This document shows, one piece after another, positions 33,119 through 44,094 of a stretch of DNA of 64,000 bases. Location of the stretch: assembly GCA_019925095.2 (NCBI GenBank), contig CM034392.1, positions 4,409,501 through 4,473,500 of the forward strand. Direction: 5' to 3'. Position 1 is the stretch's first letter. The number at the start of each line of letters is the position of its first letter. The position numbers and the translations under genes are program-made. This stretch comes from Dendrolimus kikuchii. Taxonomy: Eukaryota; Arthropoda; Insecta; Lepidoptera; Lasiocampidae. The notes beneath the pieces were generated by a model, which was not told where the DNA came from, made no database searches, and saw only the letters and a list, made by a program, of their open reading frames with translations.

Positions 33119-33187
33119 AAATAGATAGATAACTCTTCATTGTACACCAATACAAAAATAAACTCACAGTCTAAAATTATACCTATT
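33119..33187 (-). mobile_element. Short LINE tail fragment of the (TAGA)n family
   Basis: ATAGATAGATAACTCTTCAT and TGTACACCAATAC resemble the tail region at 10760 and 45480. The adjoining Rep-A copy is inserted into or beside it. Confidence 0.45.
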
Positions 33188-33189
33188 AT

Positions 33190-33505
33190 ATCTGTGCAGG
33201 AACGGAGAAAGAATACAATTTCCTGCGGCCCGGCGGCCTGTCGTAAGAGGCGACTAAACAACCCACAGCCAGGTGGTAGAGTATTTGCTCGACTGGATGG
33301 CGACCACCCCTGGTCTAGAGTATGCCGCCATAACAACCTTGTGTTGTGTTCCGGCATTAATGATCAGGTTCCAGTCTCCTTTAAGAGAACAGCAGCGCAT
33401 TTATAGCACCTTTGGTGTTGCAAATGTCCATAGGCGATGGTAACCGCTTTCCACCAAGTGGGCCGTCTGCCTGTCTGCTGAACTCCTGCAATAAAAAATA
33501 AAAAA
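33190..33505 (+). mobile_element. Rep-A retroposon, full-length copy
   Basis: TCTGTGCAGGAACGGAG to CTGCAATAAAAAATAAAAA. Flanked by ACCTATT at 33181-33187 and 33506-33512 (7 bp). Very similar to 15991-16300, sharing GGCGACCACCCC and GAGTATTTGCTCG. Confidence 0.9.
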
Positions 33506-33512
33506 ACCTATT

Positions 33513-33964
33513 TTTAGTTTATTTTCGAATATACTTGCATATTCATATACATAAAATATGTTCGACTATGACACAGAAACCTCATGGGTTTATTTGTGCC
33601 GCAGAGAGTCGTGTAGAATACCTAATAGTTACGATACATACTAATTTACCCAATATTATTGTTAAATTAAAAATACTAGACTTGTCATCATCAGTCAGAC
33701 ACACACAAAAAAGCGGTAAATAAGAAGTAAACTTCTTATTTGATAGTAATAACCGGAGTTATCTAAGGGGAATTTTACACATTGAGTCCCTGTCTCCTGT
33801 CCCCCCAATTATTCCCCCGCCCTGTCACAGCTGGTCACATTTGTGACACTTCCGCCTCCCCTCTCTAGTGTTACATCGCAGGTCGTCAGTCCATCGGACT
33901 GGAGGGTTACTACTTACATTTCAAATGTATTTTTTTTGTAATTCGATAGCCAAATGAAATCATT
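33513..33964. other. Unassigned, with a short near-palindrome
   Basis: AAATAAGAAGTAAACTTCTT (from 33718) forms an 11-bp stem. A C-rich stretch lies at 33795-33870. No coding domain. Confidence 0.35.
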
Positions 33965-33965
33965 G

Positions 33966-34055
33966 TTGAGGTGAGCAAGTTGCACTTGTGTTACGGGTAA
34001 TGGACAACGGACAATACTGAGTCTGAGCCCTAGCACCCAGACTAGAGTAAAATTA
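33966..34055 (-). mobile_element. SINE-C body fragment
   Basis: GAGCAAGTTGCACTTGTGTTA, GGGTAATGGACAACGG and AGCACCCAGACTAGAGTAAA follow the SINE-C body without its tRNA head. Confidence 0.55.
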
Positions 34056-34059
34056 TAAA

Positions 34060-35510
34060 GAGATCCCCAGTTCAGCAGCGGGATGATTATGGGGTGTTAT
34101 TATTTATTTATAATTTAGAGTAAAAGTCTTAAGATCAAATCTTTATTATTATTAATTATTAAATTGTTTTGTACGTTTGATACTCTTTGAAAAATACGTT
34201 AGATATTATTTGAAGTATTATTATCATACTGTGTGTTCTCTTTGAAAATATAACTTAAACCAAAGAACTTTTCACCGTGATTTTCCTGCTCTATCTGGGA
34301 TAAAGTTAAATGCGTTATTTGTAATGCGATATTGGTTTTAATTGTTAATGACGTTAAATATTGACTGATAACCTATGTATATACTATATATACTAATGTA
34401 GATATTCGTTAACGGCTTTATTTTTAACCGCAGCCACAGTCGATAATAATAATAATAACATTATCCCAGATGGAGCCCGAGCTTTAGATTAATCCTTTCT
34501 ACACATGATAATCAATCATTTCCGAAATCAAATATAAAGCTCTATAAAAAGTAACTTAAAAAAATTGTATATTAGTATGTATAACATCGTAATGCCATTT
34601 TTTTATTTTTATACACTTTTGATTGTCCTACGCAAAGATTCAAGCACGGTACACAACCCAAACTCAAAATTTCAAGTTCGGCCAATCAGGATCGATACTC
34701 GATATAATACAACAAAAAATATCGATTAATTCTAGTACCAGCTGCCAGCACTAGAGTAGGGTGTGCAAGATATTGTCGGGATTAAAGAGGGATGTCCCAT
34801 TGTTCCCACCCCTCCTGCTGTGTGGCCACTATTTGATAGAGGGCCCTTTCTGTAATTGGATATTGTAGATGCTGTGTTAATTTTAGGTGTTGAAACTCAT
34901 TTGTGTATATCAAGACTGAGTCATTCATAATAGTTTTTACTTATAAATTAGAGTTTTTTGGTACGATTAGCTCGAGTCCCGGTAGTACTTAGCGCCTTGC
35001 ATGACAACAACTGTAGTACAATGGCTATAAGAGCATTTAATAAGATCGCGAAAATTGCCTTTGCGCTCATTTAAAACTAAATTATATAGCCGGTTAATCG
35101 AACATTGTTTTTATGACTTTGATGATTATATGAAATTATTTTTTTTATTATAAATAGGTTTTAAATCTAAAAGTGACACAATCGTAATAAGATTATATAA
35201 CATACTCTTATTACATTTGAAAATAAGAATCATTATATATATTCGCATTTTGTTTACCAAGTGTATGTAACTATTGTCTTGTTGTGTATTTTTGTAATTC
35301 GTGTTTTGGTGAAAAATAAAGTGTTATATATACATTATTTTTTAATTAATAAATACTGTTACCTTGAGCTATGTTAATTGTTAGTTATATTAAATTTCGT
35401 ATGCCTTATAAGACGAAACATGTACCAAGCATTTATTTACAACATGTTTCATCACCATGTTTCTGAAAAATATATCATTTTATTTTATTACTGATAGATC
35501 CGAAATTGGA
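34060..35510. other. AT-rich, no recognisable feature
   Basis: No shared repeat or coding domain. A moderately GC-rich part lies at 34740-34870. Confidence 0.35.
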
Positions 35511-35514
35511 TCTT

Positions 35515-35870
35515 TCTTTAATGATAAATAAGCTCGCGTTTGACAACGATCACGCCTAAAATCAGAGGATGATGCGGTGAAAGATGGAGCACACTTATCT
35601 AGAAAATACCTATTCACACGAAACTCGAAGATTCTCGACTTGTACTTCTTGGGAAACAGACTCTGGTAGCGCATTCCACAGCTCTGCTGTACGCAGAAGG
35701 AACATGGAGGCAAAAGGTTTCGTTCGCACTCGTGGTATATCTACTGAAACGATGGCGTCGACGAGAGCGCCTTGTCATCCGAAGATGGAATTGTGTAGCA
35801 AAAATTAGGTTGAATAGTTCAACCACACAATCTCCGAATGAATCCTGTTCCGTCCTTGCCTAGTATAAGG
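35515..35870 (+). repeat. Dispersed repeat G, copy 3
   Basis: CTCGCGTTTGACAACGATCAC, AGATGGAGCACACTTATCTAG, CATTCCACAGCTCTGC, GGCAAAAGGTTTCGTTCGC. Longest copy of this diverged retroelement remnant. The competing frames on both strands show it is not a gene. Confidence 0.5.
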
Positions 35871-35874
35871 TTGA

Positions 35875-36526
35875 TAAAACATCGATGCATCAATTTTGCT
35901 GTCTACCCTCTTTCTGTGTGAGGTGACGATTAACGCAGGAGGGTATAGGCAACTTGTTGAGACGTCATTGTCTGTCAACTTTCAACGACATCGCGCCGTG
36001 TGCTCATCTGTTTTATAAAATTAAATCATTGTAATTACTGGCTGTGCCAATAACTTTTATTACGACCTAATCTGTGCACAAAGTGATAGCTCTCAAGGGA
36101 AACCATAGTGCCGTGCGCTGTTCCCAAGTGCAACCTGAATCGAACCAGGCGAGAGCTGATCTCAAGATTGGTGGAGCTTCTGCTTTTTTAGTGCGAGGAT
36201 CTGGCTCATATCTCTCTCATACAGTCCATAACAGTGGAACCAGAAATCTACCCGTGGGCTACAGTACCCCACAAATCCTGTATTATATTAGATCGTCGTG
36301 TATTAGCCATTTATACGTGGTAGAACCATGTTAGAATCACTATCTTCATTATAGCTCTTACGGACAATTCGATCGGTGTGATACGGCACTCTCACAGGAT
36401 ATAGTTAGCTTAATCGTTTTTCGTATGACAAATGAGAGTTTTGATGGCTCATTTCCGCCTCCCTCAATCCCAGCTTCCCATTCTTATATAATTCCTCTAC
36501 CCTACTCAAAAGACTGGCATCGCTTT
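35875..36526. other. No recognisable feature
   Basis: Medium GC. The 86-codon plus frame at 36074 has no known domain. Confidence 0.35.
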
Positions 36527-36529
36527 GGC

Positions 36530-36618
36530 TTGGCCTCTGGTGTTGCAAACGTCTACCGGTGACGGTAACCACATACCATTAAATGGGCCGTCTGCTGAAG
36601 TCATGCAATGAAAAAAAA
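36530..36618 (+). mobile_element. Rep-A 3' end, diverged and shortened
   Basis: GGTGTTGCAAACGTCTACCGG, GACGGTAACCACATACC, GGGCCGTCTGCTGAAG and ATGCAATGAAAAAAAA. It lacks the CTGCCTGT step. Confidence 0.65.
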
Positions 36619-36619
36619 C

Positions 36620-37470
36620 TTAAAGTACTGATCTTAAGAATCAATGCAATGTAGTATAAAGCACGCTTTCTCGAGATTCCTAATCACTTGTGACTTAAGA
36701 TTTTATAAATCGGAAATATGGTCACTAGCAAGTTCCTATTGACACCTCCACGTAAGGAACTGTAAAGAGTTATCATAATATTTATTATCTAATTTATAAC
36801 CTCAAAGTGCATACGTAGTTACTTATTTTCTTTCACCTACATGTAAAACGGTTTCGTCATTGTTTATCACGCCATTCGTGGGTCGATGCCCACGAAGCAT
36901 ACGGGCAGATAAAAGTTAATAAATATTCAATAATATCCGAAACAACGCGATATAAAACTTACGTAATTGTTACTGAGATGTCAATTTGTCTGATAATGTT
37001 ATGTGGGCTTTCCATTAATTTTGTCCTGAAGTTTTTCGATTACATGGTTACTATAACATTCCCTCTCATTACATATTTCTTTTGTCAGACAACTTTTTGA
37101 AACTTTTTTTCTTGTCACACTTCCCAGCGATTTTGTTTTTTTTTTGCTATCTTGCTTACATTTATTGTATCTTAAAAACATATTGCTATTCAATCCTATT
37201 CATTCTCATTTATTCTATTTACGTTATATATAGGTATATATTTTATACATCATATTCTTATATATATATATTCCTTATCTATTACAAGTATTATTTCTAT
37301 AATTATATAGATATTATATTTCTACCATTGTATAACATTTTAGGGCAAGTAGTGCTTTTTTATATTTTATTTCAGTTCTAAGAAGACACCAACAAATTTA
37401 GGAATTCTTTTTTTCTCTTTATTTATAAAAGAGTTTTGTCAGTGTTGACCATGCCTCCCTAATGGAAAAA
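36620..37470. other. AT-rich, no recognisable feature
   Basis: Low-complexity AT-rich sequence. The tyrosine- and isoleucine-rich frame at 37082 reflects base composition. Confidence 0.4.
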
Positions 37471-37472
37471 AA

Positions 37473-37906
37473 GTGTGTGTGTGTGCAATTCACACACGGC
37501 AGAAGTGAAACTTGAGAAAAGTTGCCTACGAGAGAATGAGATAAATATATCAGGAGTTTTAGGATAATTATAAGGTTTATTATTGTCATAATATTTTTAC
37601 CAAGCTCAAAAATTATTTTTATATTTTAATGCAACATATTACATATTTGAGATATATTATAAAACATTACTCAAATTCCATGTTTTGACTTTGAATAAAT
37701 AATACGAGATGCTTATGGTAACTAAAATAGGAAACAAATGCTCTAGTTTTAATTTGATTTATGTACTTTAAAACTTCAAAATATTTTCAACTCTATCTTT
37801 ACGAGTATAGTGTTTAAATTATTAAATATCTCTTTTTTGGTTCGTTTTTTTCCGTTTTATCGAATTTTAAATCACAACGATACTAAAGAAGTTTCACTTC
37901 AAAAAC
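37473..37906 (+). mobile_element. GAAG element, copy 3
   Basis: GTGTGTGTGTGCAATTCACA, then GCAGAAGTGAAACTTG at the left and GATACTAAAGAAGTTTCACT at the right, ending CTTCAAAAAC (motif 37888-37900). Shares GAGAATGAGATAAAT and TTTTAGGATAATTATAAGG with copy 1. Confidence 0.6.
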
Positions 37907-38026
37907 ACACTTAATTTCCCGGTTTAATACATACATTAACAAAATTAGGATTAGACGCCAAGATTCGGGTCATTGTGACATGGTTTAAAATTTGTAGTCG
38001 TATCTTATTCTATACATTATTATGTA

Positions 38027-38672
38027 CTAGCTGACCCGGCAAACTTCGTACCGCCTCAGAATCAATAAATAAAAAGCCGAATGATAATTGCAGAATGTTT
38101 CAACTTTTGTAAAAAAAAAACAAAAGTATTCTTTTAAATTTAATTTGATTTCTGAACGGCTTTTAAATTTAATTGAATTCTAAACGACGGGACGAACATC
38201 AAATGTTTGACAGGTAGGAATAGTTTCTAAGGGAAAGCGAAATTGTTATTTTTATGTTCCAAGCATTTTTTTCATATTTACTCACCTTTCAAACCTTCCC
38301 TTGACTTTCAAAAATAATTCAAAACCAAAACTAGCCAAATCAGGTAATAAAAATAAGGTAATAATTTTGCCAGGTGGTAGGGCATTTGCCCGACTGGATG
38401 GCTACCACCCCTGGTCTAAAGTATGTCGCCATAACAACCTTGAGTTGTGTTCTCCGGCATTAGTGACCAGCTTCCAGTCTCCCTTAAGAGAGCAGCAGCG
38501 CATTTGTAGCAACTTTGCTGTTGCAAATGTCCATTGGCGATAGTAACCGCTTTCCATCAAGTGGGCCGTCTGCCTGTCTGCTAATCTCCTGCAATAAAAA
38601 AAAAATCAGTCCAGCCGTTCTCGAGTTGTAGCGAGTCTAACGAACAGCAATTGATTTTTATATATGTAGATA
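38027..38672 (+). mobile_element. Helitron-like element H1, copy 3, interrupted by Rep-A
   Basis: CTAGCTGACCCGGCAAACTT to TTGATTTTTATATATGTAGAT. It is split after CCAAATCAG and resumes TCAGTCCAGCCGTTCTCGAG, text continuous in the other H1 copies. Confidence 0.65.
38344..38605 (+). mobile_element. Rep-A retroposon, 5'-truncated copy in H1
   Basis: From GCCAGGTGGTAGGG (38369) to CTGCAATAAAAAAAAA. It is preceded by TAATAATTTTG, also found next to the 47129-47360 copy. Flanked by AAATCAG at 38337-38343 and 38603-38609. Confidence 0.85.
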
Positions 38673-38859
38673 TTATTTTATGTGTAGAAGTAGTTCTTAT
38701 CATACTACATTTATGCAAGTAAAAATGTCTCAATTCCGTGTTTTTTATACCTTTTATTTTCTACAGGATCAATTAAATAACCTGTTCTTTTTATTTCTTC
38801 GTTTGGAATAACTTATATAAATTCGTTATAATTGGTATTGAAATTGACATTGCTCTTAT

Positions 38860-39451
38860 CACATATCAGAACGCATGCAGCGTATGGGTATATTTGTTTT
38901 GGGTCATCTAAGGTTATCTATGCACGTCAATTGTCGACTTGCCGTTCACTTTGTTAGTGATTACATAGGACGCGTTCCTTTAGTATCTCACAACGCCCAG
39001 AATGCTCCGACTGCCGTTCCACAAGGTGACCGCGGTCGTTATGGTCCTGGCGAAAACTTCACTAATTACGTCATCATTTTCGATCACACAGCGCTCACAA
39101 CGATCCATGTCAAGAGGTGCGTCGTCTTTTCTTAAGTTTATGGCTTGGCAACTAGGCCTTTAAGCCAGGCGCAGTTGTATTGTAGGCTACAATCCACACC
39201 GTCCAACGGAGTTCTTGTGAAAACTCGAAAGGCCACATTTGACTATACAGTTCACATTTCTCACAAAAATACAGACTTACTACTCAAAAACTATCAATAT
39301 CCTACAACTATGGTTCATCTTAGAGTAATTTTACACATTTTTAGAAAATAAAACTGCACAGCACAACGTCCCCTTTCAGTTCCCGCCAAAAACTCCGAGG
39401 TGGGTCGAAGTGGGCTATGACCACAGAGCATTAATTCTCCATATCTCTTGA
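38860..39451 (+). other. Unassigned open segment interrupted by Rep-B
   Basis: A plus frame from 38875 stays open to the Rep-B insertion. If the insertion and one target copy are taken out, the same frame continues from 39397 to a stop at 39449-39451. A minus-strand frame on the right side (to 39569) is also open, so strand is undecided. The surrounding DNA to about 39640 is GC-richer than its flanks. No domain recognised; it could be an old host exon, an old viral or element-derived segment, or chance. Confidence 0.3.
39127..39395 (-). mobile_element. Rep-B retroposon, copy 5
   Basis: Runs TCTTAAGTTTATGGCTTGG to CAGTTCCCGCCAAAAACTC. Flanked by GAGGTGCGTCG (39114-39124) and GAGGTGGGTCG (39397-39407), an 11-bp duplication with one mismatch. 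The A-tail is nearly lost. Confidence 0.88.
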
Positions 39452-39749
39452 CATTGAAAAAGGCGCGAATTTCAAATCGACCAATGTCATTTGTGTATTT
39501 CGTCGTTAATGACATCAAGGCTCCATAATCCGTTCCACTAGAGTTTATGATTGTAACGTCCGCAAGCAAGTGGAACGGGAAAAATCGCGGTCGTGAACAT
39601 GCTCGTTGTGAGTCCCTTCTGGAACTTAGCCATAGAAATCTATCTTATTTTATTCCTTTCTCGATAGTTTTAATTATAATTATTAAGGCTTTCCACGCGA
39701 CTTCGTTTCTTTAAAGGTCGTATCTGTAACTTAAAGAGGCTGTATATCA

Positions 39750-40028
39750 TAACAGCCCATAAATGTCCCACTGTTGGGCTCGGGCCTCCCCCTATAAGAG
39801 AACAGACAGTATACACGCCACGCTTGTCCAAGGTGGCTTGGCAGGTTTGACACATCAGTTATCTCGATTTGCAGGTTTCATCACGATGTTTTCTTTTACC
39901 GTTATTAGTACTTGGTAATTGTAACAATATGCACATTAGGTCAGGAAACTGTCTAAGTAGTGCAGGCGTTCCGGCTAGGATTCGAACCGGCGCCCTTCGA
40001 TCTTGGGACGAGTGCGCTAGCCATTACG
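39750..40028 (-). mobile_element. tRNA-derived SINE-D, copy 1
   Basis: Minus orientation. 3' end CAGCCCATAAATGTCCCACT and GGGCTCGGGCCTCC; head with reversed B box GGTTCGAATCC and A-box region TGGCTAGCGCAC at 39978-40025. A common type of lepidopteran SINE. Confidence 0.8.
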
Positions 40029-40029
40029 A

Positions 40030-41040
40030 ATTTTAAATATTGATTAATAATTGGAAAATACAATAATATTGTTTTATTGTATTTTTATTGAATTTTTGAT
40101 ATTTCAATTTCGTTGGCGTGTTTCTTTTTATTCGCTTGCTTTGAAACAAAGGAAAGATAAATGACCTTAGTGTAATTAAGCTAAGTAACTTAAAATGATC
40201 TTATTAATATTCATGCAACATTATTAGATAAAGTACGAAATGTAAAATTTTATTTGCACATTTTAAAAGTGAGTTTTATATATTTTTCGTAATTAATTAA
40301 TTAGAGTCATAACTAAAGATACATTAAAATAAATTATTTAATTTAAACTAAAGAACTTTGTGTTGAAGAATGACCTTTATTTAGGTTATTTTATTTTATT
40401 TGGTTTTTTTTATCAGGATGTTATCAGAAAGCCAGACGGTCGTCTACAGCAACATTCTTGCTGCAGTTAGAACACGATCCTCTGACCTAACGGAGTTGTA
40501 AAACGAGACCCCGTGTTGAGTTTCAACCACAACATGCTCTTTCGCTTCCTATGTCCCTTTTATTTTAAGTGAAAAGGTAATTTAGGGCGAGTCTGTCAGG
40601 AACAATCACAATTTTGATTGAATACATTGCATACACAGTTCTGACAGGTCGCATTTTTCTGTGCGTCATAGCTGAATTATTAAAAAGACCATTATGCAGT
40701 ATAATAGTATATATTTTGTAATGTCACAATGACAGTAGATTAACATTTTTCACAGACTTCACACATTAAACCTATTTGACCAATAATCGATACAACAATA
40801 GCAATGGCGTGGATTTCATACGACTCGATTCCCCATAGCCTGCCTTTAAGAAACTAACGACCAATAGGTCGAAAGTGCCATGCATTCATTGGCGTTTACG
40901 CTTTATGTTCAATATTATTACTAGTGTTTCTATAAATTAACTAGCAATCAAAAGGTCGAAAGCAGAATGCATTTATAGGCGCTTATGTTTTTTATCCGTG
41001 CATATATTATTACTGTATGTATGAAATAACAACTTTATTC
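40030..41040. other. Mostly unassigned
   Basis: A diverged direct repeat of about 55 bp (CAATAGGTCGAAAGTGCCATG and CAAAAGGTCGAAAGCAGAATG) occurs at 40860 and 40947. No coding domain. Confidence 0.35.
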
Positions 41041-41510
41041 AAAATATGCGGTAAAAAAATAAGATTTCATAATCTATAATATTATAAAATTCTAAACATG
41101 CTGGAGTTTTTGGCGGGAACTGAAAGGAGACTTTGTGTTGTGCAGTTTTATTTTCTAAAAATGTGTAAAATTACTCTAAAATGAACAATAGTTTTGTAGG
41201 ATGTTGATAGTTTTTGAGTAGTAATTATGTGTTTTTATGAGAAATGTGAACTGTATAGTCAAATGTGGCCTTTCGAGTTTTCACAAGAACTCCGTTGAAT
41301 GGTGTGGATTGTAACCTACAAGACAACTGTGCCTGGCTTAAAGGCCTAGTTGCCAAGCCTTAAACATAAAAAAAATTAAACATGCTGTGTCTGTACTTTA
41401 AAAAGAAAACAACTGAAATAGACTATCGCGAACACGATACAATTTTTTTTTTAATTTCTTGTTGTTTCGTGTGTACATATTCGGGTTTTTTTTAACTTCG
41501 GATCCGCGCA
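41041..41510 (+). repeat. Dispersed repeat F, copy 1, interrupted by Rep-B
   Basis: TTCTAAACATG at 41091 continues after Rep-B as ACATGCTGTGTCTGTACTTT, AATAGACTATCGCG and ACACGATACAATTTTTT. The same text recurs at 50395 and 60410. Confidence 0.5.
41104..41376 (+). mobile_element. Rep-B retroposon, copy 6
   Basis: GAGTTTTTGGCGGGAACTG to GCCAAGCCTTAAACATAAAA plus an A run. Flanked by the perfect 11-bp duplication TAAACATGCTG at 41093-41103 and 41377-41387. This fixes the element boundaries and shows retroposition. Confidence 0.92.
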
Positions 41511-42065
41511 CACAAGTATAATGTATTTAAAAACAACATGAAATAACAAAATAATATAATAAAAAAATCGATATAATCATTGAACCGACCACGTGCACAG
41601 CAAAACAAAGTGAGCATGAAATATATAAATATGAAATAAACAAATTTTAATAAAATTAATCTAAATTAGTACGTTGGTTAGCAATCCAGAAATGTTCATG
41701 TATTTACAACATGGTACTGAAAAATAATATCAAATTAACGTCTCTGCCTCTCTGCTTATATGGTAGAAGATCAGCCCCGTGTTCTCTGCAACTTGTTTAT
41801 GTTTTGTAAATCCGTGTTAGGAATTATCTCCACTCTTTGCATTAAAATGTACTGTATTTCGTAAATGATAGAGTTGAATTTATGATGGTTTATTAGTTTG
41901 ATCGTAACTCGTAAAATCGCTTTCAATTAACAGTTAAATTTACGATCCAGGATCGAACAGTGCATTCACTATCGGAGTTTAAATTCCCAATCCAATAATT
42001 ATCTCTCCCAATCTTTTACTTAATCCGTGGAGAAATTTATTCACAAGTGGTTATTAAATATCTAG
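41511..42065. other. AT-rich, no recognisable feature
   Basis: Nothing shared with the rest of the window. Confidence 0.35.
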
Positions 42066-42069
42066 AGAC

Positions 42070-42210
42070 CTTTTTATTGCCTGAAGCAGGCAAATAGGCG
42101 GACGTTCCACTTGATGGGAGGTGGTTACCGTCGCCCATGGATGTTTGCAACACCAGGGACGTTGCCGGCTTCTAAGAAAATTTATAACGCCCTTCTTAAA
42201 CGACAGACGA
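42070..42210 (-). mobile_element. Rep-A-related 3' end beside the tandem array
   Basis: TTTTTATTGCCTGAAGCAGG, CCACTTGATGGGAGGTGG, TTACCGTCGCCCATGG, TTGCAACACCAGGGACGTTG and TATAACGCCCTTCTTAAAC. Reverse of the 9895-10034 copy. Confidence 0.65.
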
Positions 42211-42284
42211 CGACGACGAAAACACCACGCGATGTTGCTACTAACTTATCATCGCTATTGCGCGGAAATAAGTATAACTTATCC

Positions 42285-43175
42285 TGTTTATGGGGATAGA
42301 AAGTATCTATTCTAAAACCATTGTTATAGAATGTAATGTTTAATTGGGTAGAAAACGATTCCACATTCAAAGACAGTTTACATATATGCGCATGTGCTTC
42401 CAAGACACCCCGCGTCTCTCTGCGTATTCTACCGACTGTACAATGGGGAGTGTTGGGAGCAACTGTTCAGTAGAGTAATAGCAGACATGCTGTCGGACCA
42501 CCTCATGGAAAATGGGGATGGAAAGTATATATTATAAAGCCATTATTATAGAATGTAATGTTTAATTGGGTAGAAAACGATTCCACATTCACAGATAGTT
42601 TAGATATATGCGCATGTGCTTCCAAGACACTCCGCGTCTCTCTGTGTATTCTACCGACTGTACAATGGGGAGTGTTGGAGAGCAACTGTTCAGTAGAGTA
42701 ATAGTAGACATGCTGTCGGACCACCTCATGGAAAATGGGGATAGAAAGTATATATTATAAAACCATTGTTACAGAATGTAATATTTAATTTGGTAGAAAA
42801 CGATTCCACAGTCACAGACAGTTTAGATATATGCGCTTGTGCTTCCGAGACACTCTGCGTCTCTCTGCGTATTTTACCGACTGTACAATGGGGAGTGTTG
42901 GAGAGCAACTGTTCAGTAGAGTAATAGCAGACATGCTGTCGGACCACCTCATGGAAAATGGGGATGGAAAGTATGCATTATAAAACCATTGTTACAGAAT
43001 GTAATGTTTAATTGGGTAAAAAACGATTCCACATTCACAGACAGTTTAGATATATGCGCATGTGCTTCCCAGACACTCCGCGTCTCTCTGCGTATTCTAC
43101 TGACTGTACAATGGGGAGTGTTGGAGAGTAATTTTTCAGAAGAGTAATAGCAGACATGCTGACGGACCACCTGAT
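42285..43175. repeat. Tandem array, about four 223-bp units
   Basis: Each unit includes GGGGATGGAAAGTAT, TAGAATGTAATGTTTAATT, AAAACGATTCCACA, TATATGCGCATGTGCTTCC, ACTGTACAATGGGGAGTG and GACATGCTGTCGGACCACC. Units begin near 42290, 42513, 42736 and 42959, a 223-bp period, and differ by a few percent. The three equal minus-strand frames are copies of one non-coding unit. The array is bounded on both sides by sequence of the ACTTGATGG...GTTACCGTCGCC type (42100 and 43165), so it lies inside a retroelement 3' region. Confidence 0.9.
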
Positions 43176-43209
43176 GTAAAACGGTTACTGTCGCCTATGG
43201 ACACTTATT

Positions 43210-43630
43210 TTATTTTTGGGGCTAACAGCTATAATAATATTAACTAGAAACAAACTAGATCAAGAGAAGCTATTAATAAGCCGCAGATGACAGTAAAACT
43301 AAAAGGAAAAAAATGAAAATTAAACAAAGAAACAATAAAAAAATGTGCATAAAGTACTTAAACTGATAAGTCCGATTTTGAATAGAACTTAACAAACTTT
43401 GCGCTTAACAGTGCTACACTGTGAGTAAATCTTAGTCTATATCTTCCGACTTACTTATATTATTAAATTCATTCTCTGTTCTGATATAGAACGAAATGCG
43501 TCCGTAAATTGTGCGAGTCAATAGTGTGTGTAATAATTTCCTAGGGCGAACATTAGTACGGGGAATATACAAATGTAGTTTCCCAATGAGATTTGCACAA
43601 TCAATTTTATATTGCGCAATTTTTAACTAA
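43210..43630. other. No recognisable feature
   Basis: AT-rich and unassigned. Confidence 0.35.
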
Positions 43631-43645
43631 TAATATAATACCAAA

Positions 43646-43914
43646 TAATATAATGCTCCGGTGGTTCGGGCGTATGGAAAGAATGCATGATGAAAGAATG
43701 ACTAAACAGATATACAATGCAAAAGTGGATGGATGCAGAAGTCGTGGAAGGCCACGACCCACCCTCCATGATCAAATTGATCGTGTACTTGCAGAAGGTG
43801 ATGTCAGGAGCCTTAAGAACAGACGAGCGTGCATGACAAGACTTATGAATGTCAAAGAAGCAAGTGAAGTGTGTAAGAATACCCCGCAAGGGAACTGGCG
43901 TGACGTTATGTATG
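43646..43914 (+). mobile_element. RTE-like LINE 3' end R3, copy 6, with a 31-bp deletion
   Basis: Open from LRWFGRMERMHDERM through SEVCKN, where 31 bp are missing relative to the other copies and the frame shifts. Ends TGACGTTATGTATG. Flanked by the perfect 15-bp duplication TAATATAATACCAAA at 43631-43645 and 43915-43929. Confidence 0.93.
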
Positions 43915-43929
43915 TAATATAATACCAAA

Positions 43930-44092
43930 GCGGGATTGCAACCTGGCAACTGTTGCCGGAACAAAACTCGAAGTTGTTATGGCAGCATAGCTATCCAGAC
44001 AGCAAATGCTACTACCTGGCTGTGGGTTATTTTGTCGCCTCTTACAACAGGCCGCCCGGCCGCAGCAATTAATAGTCTTTCTTCTTTCTTCC
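43930..44092 (-). mobile_element. Rep-A 5' part, minus strand, diverged
   Basis: GCAACCTGGCAACTGTTGCCG, GTTGTTATGGCAGCATAG, CTACCTGGCTGTGGGTTAT and CGCCTCTTACAACAGGCCGC. The 3' half and tail are missing. Confidence 0.7.
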
Positions 44093-44094
44093 AT

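Noticed and set aside
35584..35826. Overlapping frames on both strands near 35.6 kb
   Set aside because: The segment is dispersed repeat G, also at 17505 and 19449, with the frames not kept in those copies.
37082..37381. Hydrophobic 99-codon frame resembling a membrane protein
   Set aside because: Made of Tyr, Ile and Phe from AT-rich low-complexity DNA, without charge pattern or start context.
42503..43170. Three equal 73-codon minus frames in a row
   Set aside because: They are the same frame in successive 223-bp tandem units; no domain, no initiation context, and the unit derives from a retroelement 3' region.
42285..43175. Possible CRISPR array
   Set aside because: Units are 223 bp and directly adjacent without unique spacers, in an animal genome.
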